The notes beneath the pieces were generated by a model that made no database searches, was not told the DNA's origin, and saw only the letters and a program-made list of their open reading frames with translations. Positions 49,498 to 62,080 of a stretch of DNA of 64,000 nt are shown here, in pieces (within the stretch, counting starts at the first letter, position 1; each line of letters opens with the position of its first letter). A program made the translations under genes and the position numbers. The stretch is from Trochalopteron elliotii (lineage: Eukaryota > Chordata > Aves > Passeriformes > Leiothrichidae): the NCBI GenBank assembly GCA_024734555.1, contig JANPWX010000619.1, positions 147,691-211,690 on the forward strand, given 5' to 3'.

Positions 49498-52400
49498 GTC
49501 TGCTGCCAGGACTGTATTCTGCTGCTGTACTTCACTTGGTGGTGTCCCATTTTGTTCCATGAAACTACCCTGAGAATAAAATAATGCTCAGTGTGAGCAG
49601 TGAAGGCAGATTCTGGCAGGAATTAGTATGCAGCACTGTAAACTCAGCAGTATTCCAACTAAATCAATAAAGTGAACAGAGACAAAACTAAATCAGCCTT
49701 GTGTTTACTGGAATGTGTTGCATTTTGTATCATCTAAATGATAATATGGTATCAAGGTGTTGAATATCTGAGGCCCCTCTGTCTTTACCAAGGGATGCAG
49801 GTGTTCAAAACCATTGTAAATCTCATTTTTAGTAAACAGGACAGCTTTACAATTATTATACTGCATATTCAGATATTATCATAAATCTACAGGGAATTTA
49901 AGATAAAAACCAACCCTTTTTTGATACTGTCTCAATATGTCTCTATTAAAGAAATAATTTCCTACCTTGAAGTCTAAAATGATAAATACGTGATATACTT
50001 CTATAAGACTGTATCTAATGACTGTAATGGGTGAATATTTTGTAATTAAATACTGAGGACTATCTCCAGTTCCTGTCTAGAATTATATAAAGCATTTACT
50101 GAGAGTTTCATGAATACCACATGTAAACTTTGAATTTAGAAACACTGGAGTATCCGTTTTACCAGGCATTCTTCACAGCTGACCATTCATATTGATTATG
50201 TCCTAATCACAGCAAGTGCAAAAGGGCATCCCATGTCTCCTAGGCAAGATTATGATCTTTACATATGTAACTTACAGGTAAATAGTTGTTCGCAGATGCA
50301 CAATATATACCTCTAGTAGTGTATAGACTGCAACTAGATTTTCAAAATCTTTTCAGTTCAAGGATATGTCCTTTATCTGTTTTTCTGGTAACAGCAATGT
50401 TGGCCAGTTGCTCATTGGATCTTGTGATAGTAAATTTGGCCAGCTGCTTCCTGGAACTAAGGAAAAACTATTCTCAATTTATTCCCATTTGCTTTTGATA
50501 AGTTTTAAAAATATGCCCAAAAACATATCCAATGTCACAGGAGGAAAGTGTTTTTTTAACAAAAGAAATTCAATGCAAAAATAATAAATTTTAGGCCTAT
50601 GAAAAATAATCTCTAAATCAGTGAAATTTTATTTTAATTGAGTAAGGATTCTTGTACAGCTACCAAATACAAGTGAACTGCCCTATCTTCATCTCAGTTT
50701 AATGCAATACATCCAAATAGTGATTCACTCAATACTCACTTTAAGGAAAGGTATTTCTTCTCCTAAATCAGTGGACCAGGAACTACAAGATTGCAGAGTT
50801 TATTCCACTGTTGTCCTTTGCAAGTGGTGGTGATGAGTTGGGAGTTCAGAAAATATTTGTAGATAATTCCAGAATATAGAGAAATACAGTACAGGGATAC
50901 CTGAGTAAATATAAAACATAATTACAAATATTAAGTGAAAATATAAGTGTATTCTATAATAGTTAAAAATATATAGACCTATTGAATGAAAATATTGTCT
51001 AACTTCAAGCAGCAAGTGGAAAAGCAGAGGGAGAATTGCAATTTAATTATCTTGGTCTCCATTCTGGATATTAATAAGCAGATAAATAATGTTATCTCTA
51101 TAATTGCATTCCAAGAATATCATGCTAGTTGTTTTTGCACTTCATACCCTGCAGCATTTCCTGTTAAGATGTCTTCAGAATGTTTACAGTCATTTCTGTT
51201 CTTAGGCCTGGATTCATCAAAACACTGAGCTTACACTTAGCATTATTTCCACAGCATGAGTAGTATATTTATGTCTATGTATAAATGTTTTCTGGAATAG
51301 GGTTGGTTATAAACATGTGAAATGATTTGATGAATTTAAAACAAAAAAAGAAAAACCCAATATATTGGCAAAATATGTTGTTTCTTCTGGAGTATCCTCA
51401 AATACAGATATCTTCATATGATTTAAAGTCTTATATAAAATATATTAATTAGGATATCTTATCTTTTTTTAAAAAATGAATAAAATTATATTAAAATATT
51501 GATTGTATACTTCTTTTCAGGTTCATCCTTCAAAAATTTATAGGTAGTGCTGACTTTCAACAATCAGAAAGCCAGGAAGAGATCTAGGGGGGAGGCTGCA
51601 TTTTCCCTATCTGCTTAGATCTTGGCACATTTGCTCTTCAATTGCTCCTCACCCTTCAGATAAGCTTGAAAACAAACTTCAACCTTTCAGCACTAGGCAC
51701 ACTTCACACATTCTTTCACTTCAGCAGTTAACTCTTACCTCCTTGAACAGAACCAAAACACACACAAAAACCATTCCATGTTATCACTCCTAAAGAAACA
51801 ATAATTGCAGGTCAAGGTCACTTCAGAATGACTTAAATTTCACTTTATTTTTTCTCTCCTGTAAGTTATTTCACTTCCTGTTTTGCCACAGAGATTTTAG
51901 AAGTGTTTGTGTCCTTCCTCCTTGCTTCCTCCAGTAATATTTTAGACTGATAAAGATAAATCTGAAGAATTTTGAGGTCTTTTTCATAGAATATCGGAAG
52001 TGTCAGGGTATGTCTTGCGGAGCTGCAGAATCTGCGGGAGCAATTGTCTGATGTGATGTGGTGTGAGAATACACAGAATAAGTCATTGCCTTTACAGAAG
52101 ACTTCTTTACGTTGCACTAATTAGGTGCACTGGTTCTTCATGTATGGAGTCCTAGTCATAAACCAACAAACCTTTTTGGATGTTGGGTGGAGTATTAATT
52201 AAGAGATTGTTTTTTGACACAGCTCCAGGAAACCTCCTTCCTCTGTTACCCTGCCTCTGCCTTGATGGAAGAGAACAGATAGCAGAATATTAGTCCATAT
52301 AAATTAGTTGATTTTTCCATTTCTTCTCACTGACTACTCCTAGATAGTGTTAAGCATTCTGATTCTTCATTTTCTGGTTCAACAACAAGTGTTTGTCTGC

Positions 52401-55400
52401 ATTATTGTGGAAATTGTACACAACACTTAAGTTTTATCCATAAGAATAGTTTGATTTGCTACTTTAGATCATTGTCCAAATTTTCTTGTTTCTTAAACTT
52501 TTGCAATCTTTTCCCGAACAGTAACCTTTTGTATTCTGAGTGTGGACAATTGTTGTGGGTTGTTTAAAAGATTTTGTTTGATATATTGATTTTTCAGTAG
52601 TCAATATGCATATTGTTCTTCTCGCACTGGGCTTCTGTTTAAAATCATGTCAGCTTTAAATAGCTACAGTAGAGCTAACGCAAAAAGTCAAAAGTAAAAC
52701 ACGAGGGAATTTGCTCATTTTTCTTGTTCATAAATATGGTCTTGTGGCTGATATTACTTGCAGCTGTAATGCCTGTGATTATCCTGCTGAGTCTCCCAAT
52801 CTGTCACAAATTAGCTGGAAGTTTCAAGGAATAAGCCAAAGTCCCCTTTACTCCTACAGGATGCTTGTTTTTTAAAGCTGAGAGATAATCTAGAACTAGA
52901 AAATATCCTGTGAAAGTCTAGGGGCAATTTTAAAGAGCAAGTATTGTGTGATATTAAGAAATGAAGTTCAGAGTCCATGGATTGACTCCCTAGACATGCA
53001 CAGACCTATTACTAAAGTCCTCTCTAAAGGCAATGGAGCAATGGATGACAACCCATTTCCAAGCAAAGTGTTCTAATCATTGCAGAATCACTACAGAAGA
53101 GCCAGGTGATATTTCTCTTCTTTCTAGATGCACTTCAAAAAATTGAGTCCCCTCAGAAGAAACGTCTGTACTTAGAGGTCACCTAAATAAGTGGAAGCAG
53201 AGCACTTGCATTGAAGTGCCTAAATGACAGAGAGGCTTGGGTTTTTGTCTCTCATTTCTCATTCTTATGGGCTGTCTCCAGGCAGCTCCATGATTGGTGA
53301 GTGGGAAGTAGCATGGACATGTTTATGTTTTAGTCATGGAAACACCCACAATGCTGCAATAAGCAAGCAGTCTGATTCTTATCCTCACATATGTTAAGTA
53401 ACTGAGTTGGACCAAAGGAACAAAGTTCTAGCTGAAACAGAAAACAGAAATAACTGTCCAGCTTCTCTGGACAGTTCAGACAGAACTACAACTCATTTTT
53501 TTGCAAGTCTGCTCTGACAAAGGCATTTTGGTGTGAATCAAGGTTCTTCTGTTCCCAAATACAAATAACTTTTTTCTGTTGTTCCAAGTTGAATAACTGT
53601 CAACCTCATTCTTTAATTGAATGCATACATATGTCAGTATTGGTAACTCTCAAAGTAAAAATATATTTAATACAGTGCCTTTGTACAATCAAAATATACA
53701 GTAACTCTGCAGGAATTTTTATGTGACTATGGATTTATGATAGGGGTTTTTTTTCTTCTTTTGATATGGATGTTTTACTCCCCTTGGCAATTCACTCACA
53801 CTGAAGAAAGAATAGACACCTTAATCCTGCTTGACAATTTCCCTTTAAAGCTTTAGTCCCGAGCAGGCATGTGTAGTGTTTGTTGACCTTTTGCACCAGA
53901 CCAATCAGTCCATTGTGGTCTAAAGTAAGACTTCCTTTTCTTGGCATGCAGCTAGGCAGAGTTGGATGATCAGGGCTTTGAAGTATAGCATCTGAAGTCC
54001 CAAGTATAAAAGCTGCCTCAGCAGCCATGTCAGTGGCAAAGGTTGCTGCAACATTTTTTCATTGTACTGTAATTTCAAATAATTTGAAAAATTCTGAATA
54101 TTTAAAAAGCTCTGTTCTAGAGAAGGATTAAGGAATAAGTCTCTTAGTGTTTCCATTAGACCTGATTCTCTTAATGTAACTCAGCAGTAAAATGTCAATA
54201 ACTTCAATAGGATCAGGATAAGACCCAATGCCAAGCTTGTGTCAATATGAGAAGAAAACCTCTTTTTTACAGCAAATTTAACTAGTTAAAAATTCTTAAT
54301 AAGAAGATGTTTGGGGTGCTTAAATGTTATTAATGCTAATAAGACATTCCCATTTCTTTCACTGCTGTTCATTAATAGAATAGAAATCTCAGTACTTTAG
54401 GAGACAAAAAGAAACATCTGTTAGAATTTTTTTCTCAAATTCACTAGTATAAATGTCCATTTACCTCTGTGTGTGAATTTATATTTGAATCTTCAGTATG
54501 ATACCTTATATAAACTATAGAAAGGGTTCTAAATAGTTAGAGTCTTTATAAATTACAAGAGAGAGAAAAGAAAGATACTGATTTACATAGAAAGAATCTA
54601 ATAGTTCTCATTTATCCATGTACATTACAAAATAACATAAGTTGTGACCAGTTATTTCAAATATTTAAAGAAATATATAATGGTTTTCTACCATGCTGAA
54701 AAACATAAAACACTATTAGACACAAATATGATCAAAAAAACTAAAATTGTAAAGCTAAAAAAAAGAGTTGTGTACCCAGTTAATAAATAAATAATTTTAA
54801 TTAGCGTACTAAAGTCTTGCAACATTTATTTTAAGGATGCATGACCTTTTCTAAATGGACAGCTTGTAATATAAGAACAAGGACAAACCAGTTGCAGCTT
54901 TTACACTACTCTAATTTGCAGCATCTCAATGTGGAACAGAATTGGTATTAGCATGACATTATGGTTTTGTAACAGCAGTCTTTGATTTTGTCTTTTCCCA
55001 TTTTGCTTTTTCCTTTTCCCCTCTCCCAAGCCTTTCTGCTATTGATGATGAGTTTACAGTCTAAAACTTTACTTCTTTCAATGAAGCATTATTCTATGAA
55101 TGCTTCTTGGTCTTTGATCATTTGGTTTATCTCCATGATCTAAAAGGAAACCCTACAAATAGCTTCAGATATTCTGCATAAGTAAGGAACTGGACATAAA
55201 AGAAGAAGAAGCATTAAAAAACTCAAGACTGTACAGAGCCCATGATGTCACACTTATAACATGACAATGGCAGGAAGATTGGTTGGGTTGTAAGACCCTT
55301 GTGGTCTCCACCCTTTGCAAGAAGCTCTGAATGCACTGTTCTAATCACAATATAGACTCTTCCCATGATCATGGATAAGAAAAATGATACCCAGATTTCC

Positions 55401-55572
55401 CATGAGTGTTTTTAGTGCCTTATTTGGATAATGAGAGGTAAGATCTTTGGTTAGGTTTCTGCCTCATGTATTAAGGAATAACCTTGTGCAGCTACCAATA
55501 TATTTTCTGTTATAAATGATTTTTAGCCAATTTGGTATCAAAGATTTTATTTTTCTATTTCCAAAATCAATC
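49498..55572. other. AT-rich non-coding DNA
   Basis: No gene recognised. Frames such as 51866-52117 and 53792-54156 (minus) are short and show no domain. Many AATAAA words occur, as expected from composition. Confidence 0.7.
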
Positions 55573-55819
55573 TGAGACAGCCACAATAAAATCGAGCAAC
55601 ATCGATCGAATGCTGGGTGAACAGAGGTCTAGCAGCAAGGGTGCTGTTCCGCATTGTCCACAAATGCTGGGTTTTGGAGTCCAGAATTTATACATTCTGG
55701 TTTTTCTGCCCGAAGGCAAGTCCATTGTGTGTCCCTGTCCAGTCTACATATGCATGTGTTTCTTTCTTTCGTGGTTTGGTTTTGAATGGATTTCCTGGCA
55801 GTGTGCAGGGTCTGAAAGG

Positions 55820-55832
55820 GGTTCCTGGAACC
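55820..55832. promoter_or_regulatory. 13-bp perfect palindrome with STAT-type core
   Basis: GGTTCC and GGAACC around a central T. The core TTCCTGGAA matches the TTCNNNGAA STAT consensus. It sits inside the CpG-rich insert, where enhancer motifs would be expected if the insert is an LTR. Binding is not shown. Confidence 0.4.
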
Positions 55833-56013
55833 GGGCATTGGAATGGTGATTGGCTCCATCTCCGGGTTCCTCCACCAAGATTGCTATCAGGTGCTGATCG
55901 ACCGCGAAGTACAGGAAGTACAGAGGAAGTACAGAGTCTGTCCCTGATGGATGAGCCATCTCCAGCTCAGCCTTCCCCTTGCTGTCGCAAATTCTGGTTT
56001 CGCCCTGCTATCT

Positions 56014-56030
56014 CACAGTCGCAAAATAGG
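56014..56030 (+). repeat. Second copy of the 17-bp string found at 28984
   Basis: CACAGTCGCAAAATAGG, identical to 28984-29000. The related GTCGCAAA also occurs at 55984-55991. The string straddles the suggested LTR edge, which argues either that the element extends further right or that the edge is misplaced. Confidence 0.6.
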
Positions 56031-57140
56031 CCTTGATATTCAGAGACACATTTTGCAGCTTTTGGGAACCAGAATTTACAAGACAATTCCAAGGTTATAA
56101 CATACAATATATATTTAATACACGAATTTATTTACTACATCTATCACATTTTCCATCGAATGAAGTTAATGAGTTGCCACAAAATGGGTACAGCGTATGC
56201 TGTGGTAATCAGACTGTGGTACTGACAGGCTGTGAATGTTCTATTCCATGTCCTTTGTTCACATCACATTCTCTACCCACACTGTACCTTGGGAGTCCAC
56301 CTGCCTGTAAAGGGAGGACTCTTGATGCTCCTTGCACCAAGTAACAATCACAAAATAAATGAATGGTCATCATTCATGAACATCTACACATACCTCTTCT
56401 GTTATGCCATACTCTAACAATTAGACTCTTGGTCACTTAAAAGGAATGTCCAGGTTAATGTAAACTTTGAAAAACTCAGATTGGTTCATTAACTTGATTG
56501 TTTCCTACACTAGTACCTATGAGTTGCTACCTACAAAATGGAATTGTCCTCTCTCATCTTCATATCTATGATTCTTATTTGGTTATTTTATATTCTTTTA
56601 TTTATTTTTTCCAAAAATCAGAACATGTCATTCATTCCTCCTACTTTATTATTTTTCTCTTAGGAAACTATTTTTGCTATGTTTCATAGTCATTAGTTTT
56701 CATTGTCCTTACTTTCCTAGAACCATTGGAAGCAGACTGCTTGCCAATTTTTCTACCCCTTTGCTCAGTAAAAGCAATTGGCTAAGGATGATAATTAGAG
56801 AATTGCAACTGGGCTGTCAACATTTTTAAGTATGTAGGACCCAGTGCAATACGTAATACACAATGCAATAGTAAAGGATATATTTCTGCACAGGCCAAGA
56901 TTATCAAAGGATGTGCTGTTTTGAGATTGTGATGAATTGTGTCACACAATACAAAGAAAAATAAAAGGAAGTTAAACATTGTCTTTCTTTGAACTCATAT
57001 GGAATAATTTTTTGTGATACTGAGTAAATTGATATTTTCCTATAGGATTTTCATGTCTGCGTCTATGAAGATATGTTTTTCATGCAACAATACATTTTGA
57101 AAAAATAATGAGGTCCTCTTATCATTTTCCTCTCTATTAC
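56031..57140. other. AT-rich non-coding DNA
   Basis: No gene recognised. A CCAGAATTTAC string at 56069 echoes the CpG-rich insert, so the insert may reach about 56080. Confidence 0.6.
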
Positions 57141-57183
57141 TGGGTAGCACTTCCAACACTATGCAAGCACAGTTGGCTACCCA
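57141..57183. repeat. 8-bp-arm hairpin with long loop
   Basis: TGGGTAGC and GCTACCCA are perfect arms around a 27-nt loop. The surrounding 57140-57260 is GC-richer than average. Confidence 0.65.
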
Positions 57184-60136
57184 GGGACCCTGATGCCAAG
57201 TTGCGGAGGATATTCTTGTAGCAGTGACAAATAGCTTGCTGTGGGCTGTGCAGAGTGTTGTTCTGGCAGCAATGAAGTTGTCTATATGTCTGTCACTTGG
57301 TTAGGCTACAGAAAGTCTAGGTGGTTTGATTTTTTTTTCCGCCTTTGGAGAACTTTGTTTTAAACTTGCATGTGTTTCTGGTGAATTAGTTCATTTGACA
57401 GCAAGGTTCTTAACAGACCCCTCACCAGTGTTACATGTGAGTACCTATATGATGAAAGAGAGAAAAAATCTTCACAGTGCCATACTTGTTTTCCATACAA
57501 ACCTACATGCTGCCATTACAGCCACCCACATATCGTTTGACAACTCACTTATGCATCAAGCATCTTAATGAATCAAGACTGAACAACACAGTATCCTCGT
57601 ATAAAGCTACATATTTTAAATGTTATTCTGATTTTATGCCTTTCCAGTGAAAAATTTGGGTAGATTGCACGATCTGTAAACAAAAATTTGTGCATGGGTT
57701 CTGTTTCACTGCTCATAATTCTTATATTGAAAGCATTCTATGTTGTTGGTTTAAATTTAAAAATACAATGACTAAAGTCAGCTGACTACCAAAAACCCAA
57801 TAACTCTCAGTACATAAATTTGCTTGTAGACATATACAGACAATCCCTACAGTGGTTTTTTTGACTGCCTAAGTATATAATTTAAAGCTTCTAGATAATT
57901 TATGGGTGAAATGCAAACTAGCTGACACTGCTGGCTTAAAAATGAATACTCTTCCTATTGTACTTCTGAGTTTATAATTAAGGGTAAATGTGAAATTTTA
58001 ACAAAAAACAAAATAACAAATATATTAGGTATTGTGTTTAAAATTAGGAAACAAAGGCATCAATATTTGTATATAGATGCAGGAATAATTTAAGATCCTT
58101 TGGAACGGTAACAAATCTACTATATAATAACTCTGCTGAATGATGTAAGCCTAGACTAAGTAAAAGGAAGTAAACATTCTTTTCTTGAAAGTCAATATAC
58201 AATGGCAGTGTTTTAAAAGGACCTAACAGGCTTTTAATCTTATAAAGAAAAAAAAAGTTTATTTTTGTTCTTTCTGTGTATATAGATGCATTTGCTGATT
58301 TGATTATCCATATTGGTAGATCAGGTTAAATGTACTTTGAGACAGACTTACATTCTTTAGTAAGTCACTTTACTGGTTTTACACTCACAAAAAAATATTT
58401 CTAATTTTTTTTTTTTAATTACCAATATAAAAAAGAAAAAATCTGCTGCCATTAATTAGAAAAATAATCAAAGAACTCCAACTATAAGTACTTGGAAGAG
58501 ATGTTGAAAGGTATTTTAACATTGTAAATTAAGGGTACAGAGAGGAAATTTCAGCTAAAAGTGATGTTTGAGTTAGTTTGTTTTCATTGTGTCCAGTGAT
58601 AGTACTTAAGTCAGCCTCCTAGACTACATGGGTATTGCTAAACTAAACTCACCAAATTTGCAACTATAGCTTTGCCAGAAACATTTTTGAAAAGAGCCGA
58701 CAGCAGAGATTTTCTAGCTTTCATCACTTAGAAGCACAGAGTGAGGCTATTGATCTCAAAATTGCTGGGATTTTCGAAGGAGACTGCTTGTTTGTTCTGA
58801 GCTGTTGTCACTGAAGTGGTTAAAGCTTTGTTTGTTTGTTTTGGTTCTGAATGGCTCTTAATGGATTAAGCTTTCCAGCTTTCACCAAAGCTGAAACTGT
58901 TTATTAAAGTATCAAGATATAAACTAACCTCTGAGAATTTTAACTAACTATATAGGGCCGTGCAGCCCTAATGACCTATCCCCGTGAATCCTTTTGAAGG
59001 TTTTGATTTGTTTGTTTTTGCAACTTATACCATACCGAATTGATTTAGTTGTTTTGGGGAAAACAAATCTACATGAAGTTGGACATTATAATGAAATAAG
59101 GGGTATTTTCCCTCACAGATTTTATGTAGGTGCACTAAGTGCTTCATTTAATCATAACCATGTGTACAGAATACTGCAATGAAATATCTAGAGTGTTTTA
59201 TTGGCACTAAATGCTTTATTATTTCAGATATTTTCAAAAATGAGGAAAAAAAAACCCCTCCATCTTATTTAAACAAATAGATGAGACATATTCTAAAAAA
59301 TGACCAGTCTGGACATGGATAGAGATATGCTAGAATCTTTAACATCAAATATATTTACAGAATACATTACACTTGTAATTTCTACAATCAGATTTAACCA
59401 AGTTTTCAAGAGAAAGCTTTAAAATCCTAGAGTAACCCAGTACCCTGGTGGACACAGAGCTGGTAGAGAATATAATTCACAAATTGACTGATTATGGTAG
59501 ACCAAGCAAAATCCTTTAATTTCCAAATTTGAACAGATTCACATCTTTCTTTTGCTACCAAGTATCATCCTCATATAGATGTCAGAAACAGGAGTAAGAA
59601 AACATTTACCTTACTCTTCCAAAACTCTTCAGGAAGGGCTTCAACTTCAAAGTCCTTAATAAAAATAAAAGAAATATTAAAATCCATTTAGTGGATTTTT
59701 TCAGGTGGAGATACCTACACAAGATATTAGAACTCCAGCATTCTATCCAAAACATCTGCCATTGCACTTTTCCATCATATACTTTTGCACAGTACATGGT
59801 AATTTGCAGCCTAAGTATAGGCAAAAAATAATGAAAAAAAAAGAAAGAAAAATAATGAAAACTCTGAATCTAAATACCTAATGTTATTTTAAAGAATTGT
59901 ATTGCTATGTAGTCCCAGCTAGAGGTAGTCTTATACTTGTAACTTCCAGATGTACAATATTTCTCTCAGCTCAAAAGATTTGGCTTGAGGATGATGCATG
60001 TGCATGGGAGAAGTTATTTAATATTAACTACTCAATAGGATTATTTTTTAAATACACTCCACCTGTCTTAATGTATATAATTCTAATATCTTCAGTGAAT
60101 TCTCTTATGTGCCTTTTAGTTCAAGAGATGAATGTG
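57184..60136. other. AT-rich non-coding DNA
   Basis: No gene recognised. A T run lies at about 58408-58419, and a duplicated AAAAATAATGAAAA word at 59823-59862. Nothing else stands out. Confidence 0.7.
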
Positions 60137-60200
60137 ATAGTATATATATAGTATATATATACATAGCATATATATAGCATATATGCATATATATAGTATT
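60137..60200. repeat. AT-rich imperfect satellite-like tract
   Basis: TATATATAG, TATATATACATAGCATATATATAGC and related words repeat at roughly 10-15 bp. The tract is almost entirely alternating purine/pyrimidine TA with interspersed G or C. Seen directly; likely a decayed (TA)n microsatellite. Confidence 0.8.
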
Positions 60201-60993
60201 GAACAAATATGCTCAACTTCTATTTCTCTTTACCTGTATACTCATTCCTTAATAGCTAGTGTTCTAAAACAGAAATCAATAAATAATATTTACCAATAAC
60301 TCTAAGTGGCAGTTTTTGGATATATACTTGTGTCTCACAAAAGCATTGGTGTTCTGGAGAAAAACCTCAAAAGTCCTCTTACTAACTGGTGTTAATTGAA
60401 TTTAAAAAGAAGGGTATAGAAGACTGGCATAAACAAAAGTGCTTTTGAGTGAGACAATATCTGAAGAGTTGTTGATTTAAAGTAAGGTTGGTAATGTTTT
60501 TATGATATCTCTGTTACTTTAGATAAACTCATACAATTCATTGGAGGTGTAATTATCATTGTAATATTTCAGATCCTAATATTAGGAAAAACTTTTTGAT
60601 TAAGTGCAATATACATGATGTTGCACAATTTTTTTTTTTCTTGTATGGCAGTGTGGGAAGAAAAATTATTTACTTCTCAGCATTTTCACTCAGGTAATAG
60701 TATAGGAATTCTTGCTCCACATTCTCAGTAAGAACTTTGCAAATATTAAAGGCAGCTCTTCTTCATTTAGGTACTTTTTTTTTTCTGATAGAGAAGAAAC
60801 ACGAATAACATCAGGAAATGCCACTGTTTTTCTGTTTCTTATCAAAACCCCATTTATTACAGGTACCCCTTTGTAACCAGCTTTGGAAGAAAAGCCTGGA
60901 AGTGACGCAAACTTTGTGATGTAATTTATGGAAAATGCATACAATGAAACATTCATAAACAATTACAAGAGTCATGCAGCTTGAGTAGTAAAG
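60201..60993. other. AT-rich non-coding DNA
   Basis: No gene recognised. The minus-strand 90-codon frame at 60690-60962 shows no family signature. Confidence 0.65.
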
Positions 60994-61016
60994 GAGCCCT
61001 CAGCGGCTGAGGACTC
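60994..61016. repeat. 23-bp quasi-palindrome
   Basis: GAGCCCTCAGC and GCTGAGGACTC are inverted arms around one central G, with one mismatch in 11 pairs. GC-rich compared with its surroundings. It resembles a small terminator-like or protein-binding palindrome; function unknown. Confidence 0.8.
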
Positions 61017-61534
61017 TAATAAACTCATATGCTATGTGAACCATCACTCAAGGGCATATATAACATTGAATGGGTTCCATACTCATAAAAAGCACCAGGA
61101 AGTGGAAGAAAACAGCTTGGACCTAAAGTTTTGTTTATGTTCTTCTAAACAATCTGATTCCAGTGAGAAAATACAGAAGTACAGTTACAGAAATGGAGCC
61201 AGAATGGGATGTCAGTGTATCAGAAAAATATATTTCAATTACTTAAATTTTTTTCTACTATAAAAAGTTCCTCTTTTTTAAGACCATTTTGTGTCATTGT
61301 ACTAAGAAAAGAATTTTAATCTATTATCTGAGAATATAAACGTAAGTTGTGCCATTTATTTTATTTCTTTAATCTATAGGAAATAATGGAAAATACCATG
61401 TTAACTCTATTAATGACAGTGAGAATGTTTTGAGCACCTGTTCATGCTTAAATACCTTTCTGGTTTTTTGACACAATTAGTGGCTAGAGATTTTATCTCA
61501 CCTAAATTCAAAGTGCTTTGCAAGAAGACTGTAT

Positions 61535-61536
<2 letters not shown>
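61017..61536. other. AT-rich non-coding DNA
   Basis: No gene recognised; the 75-codon frame at 61036-61263 has no domain. Confidence 0.65.

Positions 61537-61608
<72 letters not shown>
61537..61608. repeat. (GATA)18 perfect microsatellite
   Basis: Eighteen uninterrupted GATA units, preceded by TA that extends the period. The absence of interruptions implies recent length change and likely polymorphism. GATA repeats are known as Bkm-type repeats that accumulate on some reptile and bird sex chromosomes, but one array says nothing about chromosomal location. It ends about 45 bp before a CR1 fragment. Confidence 0.98.
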
Positions 61609-61611
<3 letters not shown>

Positions 61612-61652
61612 AATCATGCATTATAAACGCATTTATGTACAGTTCTCTTATT

Positions 61653-61817
61653 TCACATAATCAGAGAATGGTGTAGGCTGAGAGGGACCTCTGGATGTCA
61701 CCCTGTCCAACCCCTGTGCTGTCACAGGTGCATCACAACCTCATTGCCCAGGCACATGTCCTGATGGCTTTTGAATATCTTCAAGGATGAAAACTCTACA
61801 ACTTCTGTGGTCAACCT
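61653..61817 (-). mobile_element. CR1 LINE 3'-end fragment
   Basis: The plus strand reads as the reverse complement of the CR1 3' region: TCACATAATCAGAGAATGG terminus, GAGAGGGACCTCTGGA, CACCCTGTCCAACCCCTG, ACATGTCCTGATGGCTTTTG, ATCTTCAAGGATGAAAACTC and CAACTTCTGTGGTCAACC, all in the order of the family. The sense strand is minus and the 3' end is at the left, next to the (GATA)n array. About 165 bp are left, 5' truncated. Same orientation as the copy at 40 kb. Confidence 0.85.
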
Positions 61818-62080
61818 TTATATGAATATTTTAAGTTTTTTAAAGATACATTTAATATATTGTGATTTCCCTTCATATAAATTTTCTAGAAGATTTCCCA
61901 GTAATTTACACAGTCAGAGTTTTTTACAGTAATTGAATCAGCCTTCAAATTCTATCAGACTATTTGAGCTCTGACTATGATGTAGATGGATTGCAGCTTC
62001 ATTTGGAGTGAATAAAAAATAAAAAAGCTTCTAAAGAGTATAGCTTGACTGCTGCTTCTATAATGTGTATTCATACTTAC
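61818..62080. other. AT-rich non-coding DNA
   Basis: Nothing recognised. A few further bases of the CR1 copy may be hidden at the left edge. Confidence 0.6.

Larger units (their letters stand above)
55573..56030 (-). mobile_element. CpG-rich insert, probable solo LTR-like element
   Basis: About 458 bp with 14 CpGs by my count, against near absence outside. Read on the minus strand it begins TGTGAGATAGC (at 56017) and could end TGTCTCA (at 55573), fitting TG..CA retroviral LTR ends. In that direction there are repeated ACTTCC elements (reverse complement of GGAAGT, ETS-type) near 55908-55938, two CCAAT boxes near 55838-55853 and a TATAAA-like box near 55690. A 13-bp palindrome GGTTCCTGGAACC (55820-55832) holds a STAT-type TTCCTGGAA. 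CCAGAATTT recurs (55681; 55989 on minus; 56069). No target-site duplication, primer site or retroviral ORF was found, and the minus strand lacks AATAAA inside. Alternatives: another repeat family, or an isolated CpG-rich regulatory element. Confidence 0.45.

Noticed and set aside
55617..56036. 139-codon plus-strand open frame, the longest in the window
   Set aside because: It lies in the CpG-rich insert, where higher GC lowers stop frequency; several frames on both strands are open together and the translation shows no known domain.
60137..60200. TA-rich tract as an origin or matrix-attachment site
   Set aside because: Composition alone cannot support either; it reads as a decayed TA microsatellite.
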